Shown here piece by piece: positions 14,340-21,897 of a stretch of DNA of 25,596 bases (positions within the stretch are counted from its first letter, which is position 1; each line of letters starts with the position of its first letter). A program made the position numbers and the translations under genes. The notes beneath the pieces are model-generated. The model made no database searches, was not told the origin of the DNA, and worked only from the letters and a program-made list of their open reading frames with translations. Source of the stretch: a virus; the IMG/VR virus record IMGVR_UViG_3300044629_000188, positions 1 through 25,596 of that record. One strand, written 5' to 3'.

Positions 14340-16393
14340 TATCGTAGGCCTCGTCTCGGGGTGTAGTGAATGATCAGACTGTTGATCGTGAATTGCCCGG
14401 TGTAATCGGTATTGTTTGCAAACGTCATTGCGATGTTTTCGGCAGACCCCATCAATTCAATCTCGCTTGGCATTAACGTCTGTCCGTCCCACACCAAACC
14501 GCTATCCCAAAACAAACCGCTGTCCCAATTACTGACTGTGAAGTTCGAGGCGTAGCTGACCTGCGCCTGCGGAGCGATGTCGGTCTTTCCGTACCCGAGC
14601 GAATAGCTGACGGTGAGCGGCGCATACGTCGAGCCGGTGATTTCCGCCGACGCCTTGCGGAACCGCTTGATGAGGCGCGGCCCACGGATCGCGTCATAAT
14701 TGAGCGTGATGTACGAATTGATCGCCACTCCATCGAAGCTGGTACCTACATCAAGCTGATGCACATAGCCGTCGTTCGATCCGAAGTACGTGACCTCATT
14801 GCCGCTGCTGTCTTCACCTTCCCACACGCAGAACACGGGATCGGGGAAATAAATAGGAAGCGAACCGATAAACTTGTCGTTTATGATTGTGGCATACAGC
14901 CCGTAACCGTTGGAGAAGAACAGTCTGTACTGGCTGCGCTCACGATTGGCGCAGCACGCCTGCCCGAACTGACGGTTACTGACAATGAACGGGCGAATAT
15001 TTGCAGAAAGCGACGCCTGATCGAAGTTGCCGTATGCCAACGTTGCGTTGAGCCCCATAATGCCGCGATCGTCCAGCGAATAGATACCGGCCATGTTCGC
15101 AGCGGTGTAATCGATAGCGCCGACGCCATTGTTGTACGTGACAAGGTTGAAGTCGGCGGTCGATGAGCCGTACAGGATAAGCGTATTGTTGCGGGTCTGT
15201 ACCAGCAGTGCGCCGCCGCTCTGCGAGCCGGGTAGAAGGATTAGATTTGTGATGCGCTCGCCGGCTGATATTTCTGCCGCGCCAAGGATTGCAGTCCATC
15301 CGAACGGATCGCCGATGCCGCTGACTTGCAAGCTGGCAACGAATGACAGGATCAGATGGTTCTTGAACACCGCGATATGCTTTGGCGTATCGGTCGGCAT
15401 TCCTGTAGCGATCGGTGCCAGTACATCGCCATCAAACTCGAAGGCTTTGTTGACGTTATCGCATCCGTAGATGCGAGTCGCACCGGTCGTTCCGCCGAAG
15501 TTGCCGGACACAAACTCGAAGTGCCCGCCCGGCGCAAGGGTGATAGATGTCTGCACGCCCGACAGAGTGACCGTGGCACCACCAGACAGCGTTGCAGCGC
15601 CTGCCGCAAAGTTTCCACTACCACCGCTCGGCGTCGTGATAACAAACGCGCCAGCGGCAGTTCCTGACCACGCGCCAGACTGTTTGCACACACGCTTGAC
15701 TGTTGCGGTCACCGCGCCCTGCGTGAGCGTCTCGCCATCGACAGGTGCAGCTGTACCACCGACTGTAAAGCTGACCGTCTTGTAGAGCGGTACAGCGGCC
15801 CATCCTGCCGCGCTCGACTTCCACACATCTACAGCTGTACCGCCAGTGTTGTTGCGGAAGGCATAGACGTTGCTGCCGTACTGCACGACGCCACGCACCG
15901 GACCGGAGCCTGTAGGTCGGGAGATAGCTGCGCGATAGCTATTGGCAGCCAGTGCGCTATAGGCGGCCGACAGTGATGCCGTTCCGCTCTGGCCGATCGT
16001 GCTGTTACACACAGCAACTACAGATACACCAACACGCAGGTTCTCACCGTCCGTGAAACCGCCAGTCGTTGCAGTCAGTACGAGTTGTCCTGTCGGCGTT
16101 GCGAGGAGCACGCCGGTCGTTCCAGAGGTCTGCCCGTTGATCGTGTCACCGAGGCTGACACTACCACCCATCGTTACACCAAGGATGGTATAGATTGCAG
16201 CTGACGGCGATGCATGCCCATCAAAACGCTCGTAACCAGCAATACGTGTGTAACCACCTGTGACATTGCACTCGTAGTTGATTGCATCACGAGCGACACC
16301 GGGTTTCAGAGACAGCGTAGGCGTGACAAGATCAAGACCGCCCTTTAGAGCTATCATCTCGTACATCACGCGAGGCATGTCCATCGGCTTCAT
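14339..16393 (-). CDS. Tail hub/nozzle-like structural protein (putative)
   Basis: 684 aa, ATGA overlap with the adaptor gene and GGGAGG about 10 nt before the ATG. After KGGLDLVTPTLSLKPGVARD and YECNVTGGYTRIAGYERFDG (about 16-60), which is a common opening of podophage tail-hub proteins, the chain is almost wholly beta-rich. It includes a Gly/Thr/Ser-rich insert with VGGTAAPVDGETLTQGAVTA (about 210-300) and propeller-like segments such as IYSLDDRGIMGLN, SQYRLFFSNGYGLYATI and VTYFGSNDGYVHQLDVG (about 440-560). The C-terminus holds a short repeat, WDSGLFWDSGLVWDG. Size and place between adaptor and fiber match the nozzle or stabilisation proteins (T7 gp12, P22 gp10) by role. Confidence 0.75.
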   Translation of the reverse strand: MKPMDMPRVMYEMIALKGGLDLVTPTLSLKPGVARDAINYECNVTGGYTRIAGYERFDGHASPSAAIYTILGVTMGGSVSLGDTINGQTSGTTGVLLATPTGQLVLTATTGGFTDGENLRVGVSVVAVCNSTIGQSGTASLSAAYSALAANSYRAAISRPTGSGPVRGVVQYGSNVYAFRNNTGGTAVDVWKSSAAGWAAVPLYKTVSFTVGGTAAPVDGETLTQGAVTATVKRVCKQSGAWSGTAAGAFVITTPSGGSGNFAAGAATLSGGATVTLSGVQTSITLAPGGHFEFVSGNFGGTTGATRIYGCDNVNKAFEFDGDVLAPIATGMPTDTPKHIAVFKNHLILSFVASLQVSGIGDPFGWTAILGAAEISAGERITNLILLPGSQSGGALLVQTRNNTLILYGSSTADFNLVTYNNGVGAIDYTAANMAGIYSLDDRGIMGLNATLAYGNFDQASLSANIRPFIVSNRQFGQACCANRERSQYRLFFSNGYGLYATIINDKFIGSLPIYFPDPVFCVWEGEDSSGNEVTYFGSNDGYVHQLDVGTSFDGVAINSYITLNYDAIRGPRLIKRFRKASAEITGSTYAPLTVSYSLGYGKTDIAPQAQVSYASNFTVSNWDSGLFWDSGLVWDGQTLMPSEIELMGSAENIAMTFANNTDYTGQFTINSLIIHYTPRRGLR

Positions 16394-17061
16394 GCCAACG
16401 GTCCTCCCATCTGGATCATCGGCAACTGATTGACTTCGAGCTTGTCGAGGGCAATACCGTATTCGTTCATACCACGGTTATACGCCTCGCCAGCCGCCTC
16501 GTAACCGCCGTAGAACATAAGTGCCCGCCACACGATACCCATGTGGAACGTCGCGGGCATGTCAGGCTCTGCGCTATCACCGGATAACTCGGCAGGTTTT
16601 TTGTAGTAGTCGTTCGTCACGGTATGGTCGCCGTTCGGTACAGGTCCGAAAGACAAGGTGTTGTCTGGATTTATCGTGAAGACCAGCGGGCGGGACTGTG
16701 CGTACCGGAGCGCACCGTACAGGTAGGAATTGCGAAAGTCGTCGTACTCGACGAAGTTCATAAATATCTCTGTGATAAGACCCTGCGATGTCACGTAGTT
16801 ACGACACGTATCGAGTGTCCATGTTGCAACGTCAGTTGCCACTGCCGTGTAAGTACCGGATTGGCCGGCGACAGTGACGATGGTTGCCGACTTGCGCATC
16901 CACCGCCACGTCGTATGGGCCGACTGGATGTCGAGCCACGCCTGCTGAATCCAGTTGACAACCCGCCCCAACTCGCCCGTTTGATTGACGGTCGTTGTCA
17001 TAGGCTGTGCCGTGATACCAGCTTCAGCAATAAGCCTATTGCATAATTGGAGCAGAGTCAT
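16390..17061 (-). CDS. Head-tail adaptor protein, SU10-type
   Basis: 223 aa, starting 4 nt after the previous stop. The N-terminus LLQLCNRLIAEAGIT, then GELGRVVNWIQQAWLDIQ and WRWMRKSATI (about residues 28-60), is the typical opening of the phage adaptor family that joins the portal ring to the tail. RPLVFTINPDNTLSFGPVPN (about 124-143) and a helical C-terminus with FHMGIVWRALMFYGGYEAAG complete the pattern. Length agrees with SU10-like adaptors. It is ATGA-coupled to the hub gene downstream, as expected for stoichiometric tail parts. The SU10 family name is from memory, the adaptor role is well supported. Confidence 0.8.
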   Translation of the reverse strand: MTLLQLCNRLIAEAGITAQPMTTTVNQTGELGRVVNWIQQAWLDIQSAHTTWRWMRKSATIVTVAGQSGTYTAVATDVATWTLDTCRNYVTSQGLITEIFMNFVEYDDFRNSYLYGALRYAQSRPLVFTINPDNTLSFGPVPNGDHTVTNDYYKKPAELSGDSAEPDMPATFHMGIVWRALMFYGGYEAAGEAYNRGMNEYGIALDKLEVNQLPMIQMGGPLA

Positions 17062-17065
17062 GGTC

Positions 17066-17536
17066 TTAGCCCTCGGCCATCAATCGATTGAGCCACTCGA
17101 TGCCACGCGGCGTGTCTTCCAGAACGGAGAACGGAAACTGCGAAGAGGTCGTGCGGATCACTTCGTTCTGCGGGTTGAGCGACTCTTCGGCCGACTCGTG
17201 CTTGGTCTGTACGCTCATCGGTTTCGAGCGGGCCAGCACCTCGACGTACTTGCGGCGCATGATCCACGGCCGACCGACGGGCACCCACTCGGCCTTGCCA
17301 TTGACATAGAGGTCGATCATCTTGCGCGGATTCTTTTCGTTCAGCGGCTCGACGCGAATCTTGACCAGTTCTTCCATGAACATCATTTCGGCAAAGTCGT
17401 TCTTGGTCAGCGACGATACGACAGGCTCGATCGCAATCGATTCACGATCGATCTGCACGTCAAGCGGCGGAAGAATGAAATTACCAGCGGTTTGCTGGCC
17501 GACTTCCATGTCGGCGGTATGAGCAAGTTCTTGCAT
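17066..17536 (-). CDS. Virion structural protein between capsid and adaptor genes
   Basis: 156 aa with AGGAG about 8 nt before the ATG. No membrane segment or signal peptide. Conserved-looking stretches are LPPLDVQIDRESIAIEPV, AEMMFMEELVKIRVEPLNE, EWVPVGRPWIMRRKYVEVLA and VIRTTSSQFPFSVLEDTP. Proteins of this kind occur near N4-gp56-type capsid genes, but I cannot assign a role; a head-completion or portal-contacting protein would fit the place. No catalytic motif seen. Confidence 0.75.
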   Translation of the reverse strand: MQELAHTADMEVGQQTAGNFILPPLDVQIDRESIAIEPVVSSLTKNDFAEMMFMEELVKIRVEPLNEKNPRKMIDLYVNGKAEWVPVGRPWIMRRKYVEVLARSKPMSVQTKHESAEESLNPQNEVIRTTSSQFPFSVLEDTPRGIEWLNRLMAEG

Positions 17537-17594
17537 GTGATACTCCTTGTGTGGTTGGTACAGGACAACCCCCTGTTGCCAAGGGGCTGTGGTG

Positions 17595-18080
17595 TTAGGC
17601 CACTTGCGGACGGTCAGGCAGAGTCATGCAATCCACCAGAACCTTCGTGATGCCGGTCTGCGAGGCTTGATTGCTGACACCCATCGTCCATGCCGAGCCG
17701 GTCGAGATGACCTTCGTCAGCTGATAGCCGATCGGACAGAGCGTGTCGGGAATGCCGGGGAATTGCGGAGCGTTGGCAAAGACACCAGCGTCCGAGTAAT
17801 CCACGATCTGACCCTGCACGACCTTGAGTGCTGCGCTGGTATCGAGGCACCAGACGAACACACCGGCCTTGTTGACAGCGATCGGCAGGAACGCGGCACC
17901 AGTCACTGCGTCAGTCGTCGGCGTCGCGCCGTTGCTGGCACCCGTGAAGGTGTACATCTTGCCCTTGATGCTGTAGTACATGACGAGCGCATTGGTAGTC
18001 GTGGTAGTCGTAGTGGTACCGACAGCCAGACCTGCCTTGGTGAGCATCGCAGTCAGCGGAGTTTGCTGAAGATTATCCAT
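17595..18080 (-). CDS. Putative capsid-decoration or head-fiber protein, paralog 2
   Basis: 161 aa. Residues about 22-29 are a run of eight threonines, written with mixed ACC, ACT and ACG codons, which probably forms a flexible linker between a short N-terminal anchor and the main domain. That domain runs from VMYYSIKGKMYTFTG through GVFVWCLDTSAALKVVQGQI, PQFPGIPDTLCPIGYQLTKV and SAWTMGVSNQASQTGIT. The order matches the 167-aa protein encoded just upstream, so the two look like diverged tandem paralogs. Location right behind the major capsid gene suggests decoration or head fibers; this is inference. Confidence 0.8.
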   Translation of the reverse strand: MDNLQQTPLTAMLTKAGLAVGTTTTTTTTNALVMYYSIKGKMYTFTGASNGATPTTDAVTGAAFLPIAVNKAGVFVWCLDTSAALKVVQGQIVDYSDAGVFANAPQFPGIPDTLCPIGYQLTKVISTGSAWTMGVSNQASQTGITKVLVDCMTLPDRPQVA

Positions 18081-18107
18081 GGTGCTTGTTCCTTTCGTTG
18101 TGTAGAG

Positions 18108-18611
18108 TTAGCCGAGCGAAATGCTCGGATCGAATGCGCCTACCGGACTGACATAAATCGTCGTTGCGGTATCAAGCGCCGTCGAGTTGCCTGTGAATGC
18201 TGAAGCATAGGTAATCATCAGATAACCGATGATGGCCTTACCCTCGGGTGTTTGCGGAAACTTGACCGCAGCCGCCGTAGCGCCCTCCGTGCCGAAGCCA
18301 ACGGTCTTGGTGCCCGCCGAATCGACATAGAAAACAGCAACGTTGAACTTGCCTGCGCCGATCGAAAGACCGGTAAGTGCGGGCATGTCCGTCGAGGCAG
18401 CGATCGTGACATGCTTGCCATTGGCGACGGCTTGAAAATCGGTAGCACCGACTTTGGCAAGCACACCGCCACCGGCCTTGATGACAAGGCCGGCAGTAGC
18501 AAGCGCCTGACTCGACATTCGATCAGCCAGCGCGTTGAGCAAGGGGCGAAGAGCCTCCCGGTCACCGCTGGCCGCAACGGCGGCGAGTTGTTGTGCAACT
18601 GTGTTTTGCAT
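18108..18611 (-). CDS. Putative capsid-decoration or head-fiber protein, paralog 1
   Basis: 167 aa with AGGAG before the ATG, 46 nt after the capsid stop. Residues 1-35 form an Ala-rich helix (MQNTVAQQLAAVAASGDREA), then ATAGLVIKAGGGVLAKVGAT, AGKFNVAVFYVDSAGTKTVG, KFPQTPEGKAIIGYLMITYA and NSTALDTATTIYVSP. The 'P-x-x-P-(D/E)-x-x-x-x-I-G-Y' core is shared with the next gene. Likely an abundant external head protein, given its own strong ribosome site and its place, but no family name can be assigned with certainty. Confidence 0.8.
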   Translation of the reverse strand: MQNTVAQQLAAVAASGDREALRPLLNALADRMSSQALATAGLVIKAGGGVLAKVGATDFQAVANGKHVTIAASTDMPALTGLSIGAGKFNVAVFYVDSAGTKTVGFGTEGATAAAVKFPQTPEGKAIIGYLMITYASAFTGNSTALDTATTIYVSPVGAFDPSISLG

Positions 18612-18627
18612 AATGATCTCCTTGAAC

Positions 18628-18651
18628 GGAGCCGCTGAACTAGCCGGCCCC
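18628..18651 (-). terminator. Stem-loop after the major capsid gene, no U-tract
   Basis: The arms at 18645-18651 and 18628-18634 form a 7-bp stem (GGGGCCG with CGGCTCC, one G-T pair) around a 10-nt loop, 6 nt after the capsid stop. It is not followed by a T-run, so it is not a classic intrinsic terminator. It may act as a weak attenuator or RNA-stabilising or processing site that lowers expression of the genes behind the capsid gene. Confidence 0.4.
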
Positions 18652-18657
18652 TATGGC

Positions 18658-19719
18658 TTACAGGTTGGTCACGCCAACGTTGGCGACAGCCAGCCAGCCG
18701 TAGTTCTCGACCATCGCTGCCTTCCACCAGATCGTGCCGGCGTAGCCACGCTGACCGAAGGGATCGCTCTTCGACTTCTGGCCGGGCGGCAGGAAGGTCG
18801 GATCGAGAGACTCCTTGCCGCGCACCGCGACTTGCGACCATGCATCTTCGGCAGCCACGATCAGCGGATACACGTCGATGCTGGTGCCGGTCGTCGAGTA
18901 CAGGCCGAGCGTGCCGATTGCCGCACCAGCGTCCTGATAGGACGGCAGGTCAGGCGAGGTGACAAAGCGGAAGCGTTCGCACTTGCCGACTTCGTTTGCC
19001 ATCGGCGTGCCGCTGGAATATTTCTCGATAGGGGTGAAGCCGGGCAGATCGCGAATGTCCGGTTCCAGATCGGTATGGCAATACACGATGAAGCCGGAGG
19101 CCACAGCGTCGGTGCCGTACTGGTTGGAAGCCGACAGCACGCGCGTCACGCTCTTGCCGTGGTTCGCCTGCAGGGACTTGACGATCTTGCGGATCAGCGG
19201 CAGCGTGAGCTTGCCGTTGACGGTCGCGCGGCTGGTGCCGGTGCCGCCGTACCACTGATTGGTACTGGCCTTGACGATGCCATAAACGATCATCTCGTTC
19301 ACCAGTGCAACGCGCTCGCCGATCTGCTCCTGCATGGCCTGCGGAATGTCATCCTCGTACAGGTCGTAGGTCTTGTCGCTGAAGCCATACAGGCAGGAAT
19401 ACTGCTGCATGACGACAGAGATGTCCATCGGAGTGATGGACTCGGGCAGCACGGTCACGCCTTCCTGCGTCAGGTGCGCATTGACCAGCGTGTTTGCACG
19501 GTCGCCGGTTGCATTCTGGAAGAACTGGTTCGGGTTGGTCGTAGTCGCACCGTAGGGCACCCAACGACGGGCAACATACGTGTCCGAGTTGTTCTTCGGG
19601 AACTTGACCTGACGGCCACCTTTGGCGAGAACTTCCACCGGTACAGCGTGCTTCAGAATCTGACCCTTGAACTTATTGATTCGGCCGGGGGTCAAGCCGA
19701 AAGTTTGCATCTGGCCCAT
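18658..19719 (-). CDS. Major capsid protein, N4-gp56-like
   Basis: 353 aa, strong AGGAG site 6 nt before the ATG. The order LTPGRINKFKGQILKHAVPV, then GRQVKFPKNNSDTYVARRWV, LPESITPMDISVVMQQYSCL, FSDKTYDLYEDDIPQAMQEQ, ERVALVNEMIVYGIVKA, then a NGKLTLPLIRKIVKSLQANH helix, VYCHTDLEPDIRDLPGF-like strand and ATSPD-like FRFVTSPDL region is that of the N4-gp56 family of HK97-fold capsid proteins. The C-terminal 'W-S-Q-V-A-V-R-G' region is followed by the usual closing strands. It forms the icosahedral shell on the scaffold encoded just upstream. No delta-domain or protease gene is visible. Confidence 0.9.
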   Translation of the reverse strand: MGQMQTFGLTPGRINKFKGQILKHAVPVEVLAKGGRQVKFPKNNSDTYVARRWVPYGATTTNPNQFFQNATGDRANTLVNAHLTQEGVTVLPESITPMDISVVMQQYSCLYGFSDKTYDLYEDDIPQAMQEQIGERVALVNEMIVYGIVKASTNQWYGGTGTSRATVNGKLTLPLIRKIVKSLQANHGKSVTRVLSASNQYGTDAVASGFIVYCHTDLEPDIRDLPGFTPIEKYSSGTPMANEVGKCERFRFVTSPDLPSYQDAGAAIGTLGLYSTTGTSIDVYPLIVAAEDAWSQVAVRGKESLDPTFLPPGQKSKSDPFGQRGYAGTIWWKAAMVENYGWLAVANVGVTNL

Positions 19720-19750
19720 GAGAGGCTCCTATAAAAGAATGACGATATGA

Positions 19751-20551
19751 CTACGACTTAAATCCTGCATCGAATTCGTCGTTGTCGGTTGAGCCAGCAT
19801 TGGGCGCTTGCCCTCCGCTACCCGTTACTTCAACTGCGGCGTCGAGAACTTCCCTTCGCCCTTGCGCCTTCGTCTGCGCTGCCCTGAACTTGGTCAGCGC
19901 GTCCGTAAGGACCGTGGCGCTATACGTTGATCGGACGCGTGTCTGGTATTCCTTCGGCTGTTTGACAAGCCATTGCCTGAATGGTGTATCGGGAATTACC
20001 CCTTTGTCATCAGGCAGACCGATGGTTTCCTTCCACTTCTCGTCGAATTCGTTCAACGTCTCTTCAGTGATCGCACGACGGACTCGGCGCTCGATGGCCT
20101 CCTCGTCAATGACAGGCGCTGAAGGTTGGGCGGCATCTTGCGGTGCCGGGGTGATGGTGCTGGTGTTGATCGTATCGACCAGTTTCTGCAAGGTCTTGAA
20201 CTGCAGCTTCGCCATCTCGGGGAACTCAGCAGCCAGATCGGCGACGACCTCCTCGGACAACTCGATCTTTCCACCAGCAGGAGCAGAGGACTTGAGCTGG
20301 TCAATCACACGCTCGATGCCGCCGATCTTGCCGAAGGCTGTACCGAACTGCTTCTCCAACGAGGCCTCGATCCCTTCGATCCGTGCCACGCCATCGAGCA
20401 ACTTACGATACTCATCCTCGGGTACCTGCATCATCTTCGGTTCGTCAGCCGGTGTGGCACCTGTAACTACCTCATCACCAAACCCGCCATTGAACTCAGC
20501 AGCTTCCTGCTCTGCTGTCGGTGCATCAACCACTACGTCATCATCTTCCAT
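19751..20551 (-). CDS. Capsid scaffold protein
   Basis: 266 aa, AGGAG site, 31 nt before the capsid gene's start. The N-terminus is very acidic (MEDDDVVVDAPTAEQEAAEF), the middle is charged and helical (about 60-190, including VPEDEYRKLLDGVARIEGIE and ERRVRRAITEETLNEFDEKW), and the C-terminus ends DNDEFDAGFKS, a closing motif common in podophage scaffolds. It directs procapsid assembly from the neighbouring capsid protein and leaves before DNA packaging. No protease motif is present, so it is probably not a protease-scaffold fusion. Confidence 0.85.
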   Translation of the reverse strand: MEDDDVVVDAPTAEQEAAEFNGGFGDEVVTGATPADEPKMMQVPEDEYRKLLDGVARIEGIEASLEKQFGTAFGKIGGIERVIDQLKSSAPAGGKIELSEEVVADLAAEFPEMAKLQFKTLQKLVDTINTSTITPAPQDAAQPSAPVIDEEAIERRVRRAITEETLNEFDEKWKETIGLPDDKGVIPDTPFRQWLVKQPKEYQTRVRSTYSATVLTDALTKFRAAQTKAQGRREVLDAAVEVTGSGGQAPNAGSTDNDEFDAGFKS

Positions 20552-20627
20552 GTCATGCTCCTAGTTATCAACGACCGGCGTTTCCGTGGGTCGTCATCCT
20601 TGCCGTGGACCTCTCGGTCGGCGGCAC

Positions 20628-20840
20628 CTACATTCCCTGAACCGTAATTGCTTCCGGCTCGGGTGAATCCATATCCAATATCGCGCGGCACTCAGCGATG
20701 CGACCGCGCAGCACAGCAGTCTCCTTCTCGCTCAGTGCGGTATTGTCGTTGTCCATGCGAAGCTGCGCGAGACGTGTCGTGTAGTGAGCACGCAGCGCCT
20801 GCCACAAGGGGTTGGTCGATTGGGCTTCGGTTATCTTCAT
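20628..20840 (-). CDS. Small helical phage protein of unknown function
   Basis: 70 aa, ATGA overlap with the gene upstream and a GAGG site. It reads NPLWQALRAHYTTRLAQLRM, then NDNTALSEKETAVLRGRIAE, then CRAILDMD: two amphipathic helices and a short Glu/Pro/Gln tail. Similar small proteins with an 'ET-A-x-L-R-G-R-I-x-E' core lie between portal and scaffold genes in several phages, as I recall. Role unknown; head assembly is suggested by position. Confidence 0.75.
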   Translation of the reverse strand: MKITEAQSTNPLWQALRAHYTTRLAQLRMDNDNTALSEKETAVLRGRIAECRAILDMDSPEPEAITVQGM

Positions 20841-21193
20841 ACCAGCCTCTTCAGCTTGTAGAGCGTCTTCTGATACAGCGCCACAACATCATCCAGTAGC
20901 GCGAGCAGCGACGGGTCTTCCTGACAGGTATCGTCACGAGTGGCCTGCAGCCAGTCGATGTCGTCCTGCATTTGCACATCAATGTCATACTTGCCGCTCG
21001 GCAGCGTCACGTCGAAGTCACCGACCAGATCGAACATGCCTTGGTACGCTTCGACCAGCGCATCAACCGCACCGGGCAGTGCCTCGTAGAACGCACCGAG
21101 CGCCATGTGCCGAGCGTAGCTGTCCGTGCGGAAGTGCTCGCGGTGAGCAGCGTCACGCATGGCGAAGGTGCGGGAAACCAGTTCATCGATCAT
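20837..21193 (-). CDS. DUF5856/ferritin-like small protein (putative)
   Basis: 118 aa from the ATG at 21193, chosen because it makes an ATGA overlap with the HNH gene and has GGAG upstream; an ATG at 21217 would add eight residues. The core SRTFAMRDAAHREHFRTDSY, then ARHMALGAFYEALPGAVDAL and VEAYQGMFDLVG, reads as two long helices with conserved His, Glu and Asp. This looks like the DUF5856 group, whose helices recall Dps/ferritin-like bundles. A metal site is possible (His, Glu on neighbouring turns) but unproven. Possibly head-associated or involved in protecting DNA. Confidence 0.75.
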   Translation of the reverse strand: MIDELVSRTFAMRDAAHREHFRTDSYARHMALGAFYEALPGAVDALVEAYQGMFDLVGDFDVTLPSGKYDIDVQMQDDIDWLQATRDDTCQEDPSLLALLDDVVALYQKTLYKLKRLV

Positions 21194-21897
21194 TTGCGCC
21201 ACTCCATCTGCGTCCACGGAACATCAATCCGCTTGTTTGCCTTTTTGAGATTCAACGCTGCCGGGATTACAGCGAGATTGAACGCATTGTGAAGACCAGA
21301 TACGGTACTGCCGTGCAACGGCTCAATATGATCGACATGCCATTTGATGCCAGTCATAGTTGTGCGGCACCGACGTAAAATTGCAGCTTCCTCAAGCACC
21401 AAGACATCGAGTTCTGTTTTCCTACCGCTGCGAAGGACACCCGTGTGTCGTTTGCGCAACGAGGCATACAGTCTCTCTGGATATTTCGCACGATATGCAC
21501 GCTGACGGTTGTTGACTTTGTCTCTATTGGCCTTTGCATAAACACTGGCGCGAGCTTTGTTTGTTGTAGCATCCGCCGCGTATAGCTTCTTGCGATATTC
21601 AGGATCAGCCGCAACAAAAGCCGCAGTACGCGCACGTTGGTAAGCGACCAGTGCATCACGATTTGCCAACCACCTAGCATTGAAATAATCAGGATTCTTT
21701 GCGAGCCATTCAGCGCGATAGGTTGGTCGTTTTGCAAACCACTCTTTTTGATATTGTGAGATACGCTCGGCGTTATCCTTTTTCCATTGCGCCATATACA
21801 ACTTCTTGCACGGCTTGCACCGTGACGCATTTTTTGGGAACGCAGTAACAGCCAGAACCGCACCACAATTACTGCAGGTTTTAGTTAGTGTGTTCAT
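21190..21897 (-). CDS. HNH endonuclease with N-terminal zinc ribbon
   Basis: 235 aa, ATGA-coupled to the portal gene with little ribosome-site sequence. Cys8, Cys11, Cys27 and Cys30 form a C-x2-C...C-x2-C zinc ribbon. Residues about 35-150 are a basic, Tyr/Arg/Ala-rich helical region with irregular repeats, probably for DNA contact. The nuclease centre is WHVDHIEPL (His187, His190) followed by GLHNAFNLAVIPAALNLKKA (Asn207, Asn216) and Asn221, a standard HNH pattern. It is either a homing-type mobile gene or a packaging nuclease; the insertion between portal and head genes and its lower GC (52 of 120 at 21661-21780) favour the mobile reading. Without a zinc-ribbon-targeted site known, the target is unknown. 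Confidence 0.88.
   Translation of the reverse strand: MNTLTKTCSNCGAVLAVTAFPKNASRCKPCKKLYMAQWKKDNAERISQYQKEWFAKRPTYRAEWLAKNPDYFNARWLANRDALVAYQRARTAAFVAADPEYRKKLYAADATTNKARASVYAKANRDKVNNRQRAYRAKYPERLYASLRKRHTGVLRSGRKTELDVLVLEEAAILRRCRTTMTGIKWHVDHIEPLHGSTVSGLHNAFNLAVIPAALNLKKANKRIDVPWTQMEWRK

Noticed and set aside
17537-17594. Possible terminator hairpin in the 58-nt gap (CCCCT with AGGGG)
   Set aside because: Only five pairs, several competing pairings and no T-run on the transcribed strand.
18535-19734. Plus-strand open frame of 399 codons over the capsid gene
   Set aside because: The opposite strand encodes a convincing N4-gp56-like capsid protein; the plus-strand reading has no family features.
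19720-19750. Possible promoter before the capsid gene (TTATAG as -10)
   Set aside because: No acceptable -35 hexamer at 16-18 nt; AT-rich bases are explained by the ribosome-site leader.
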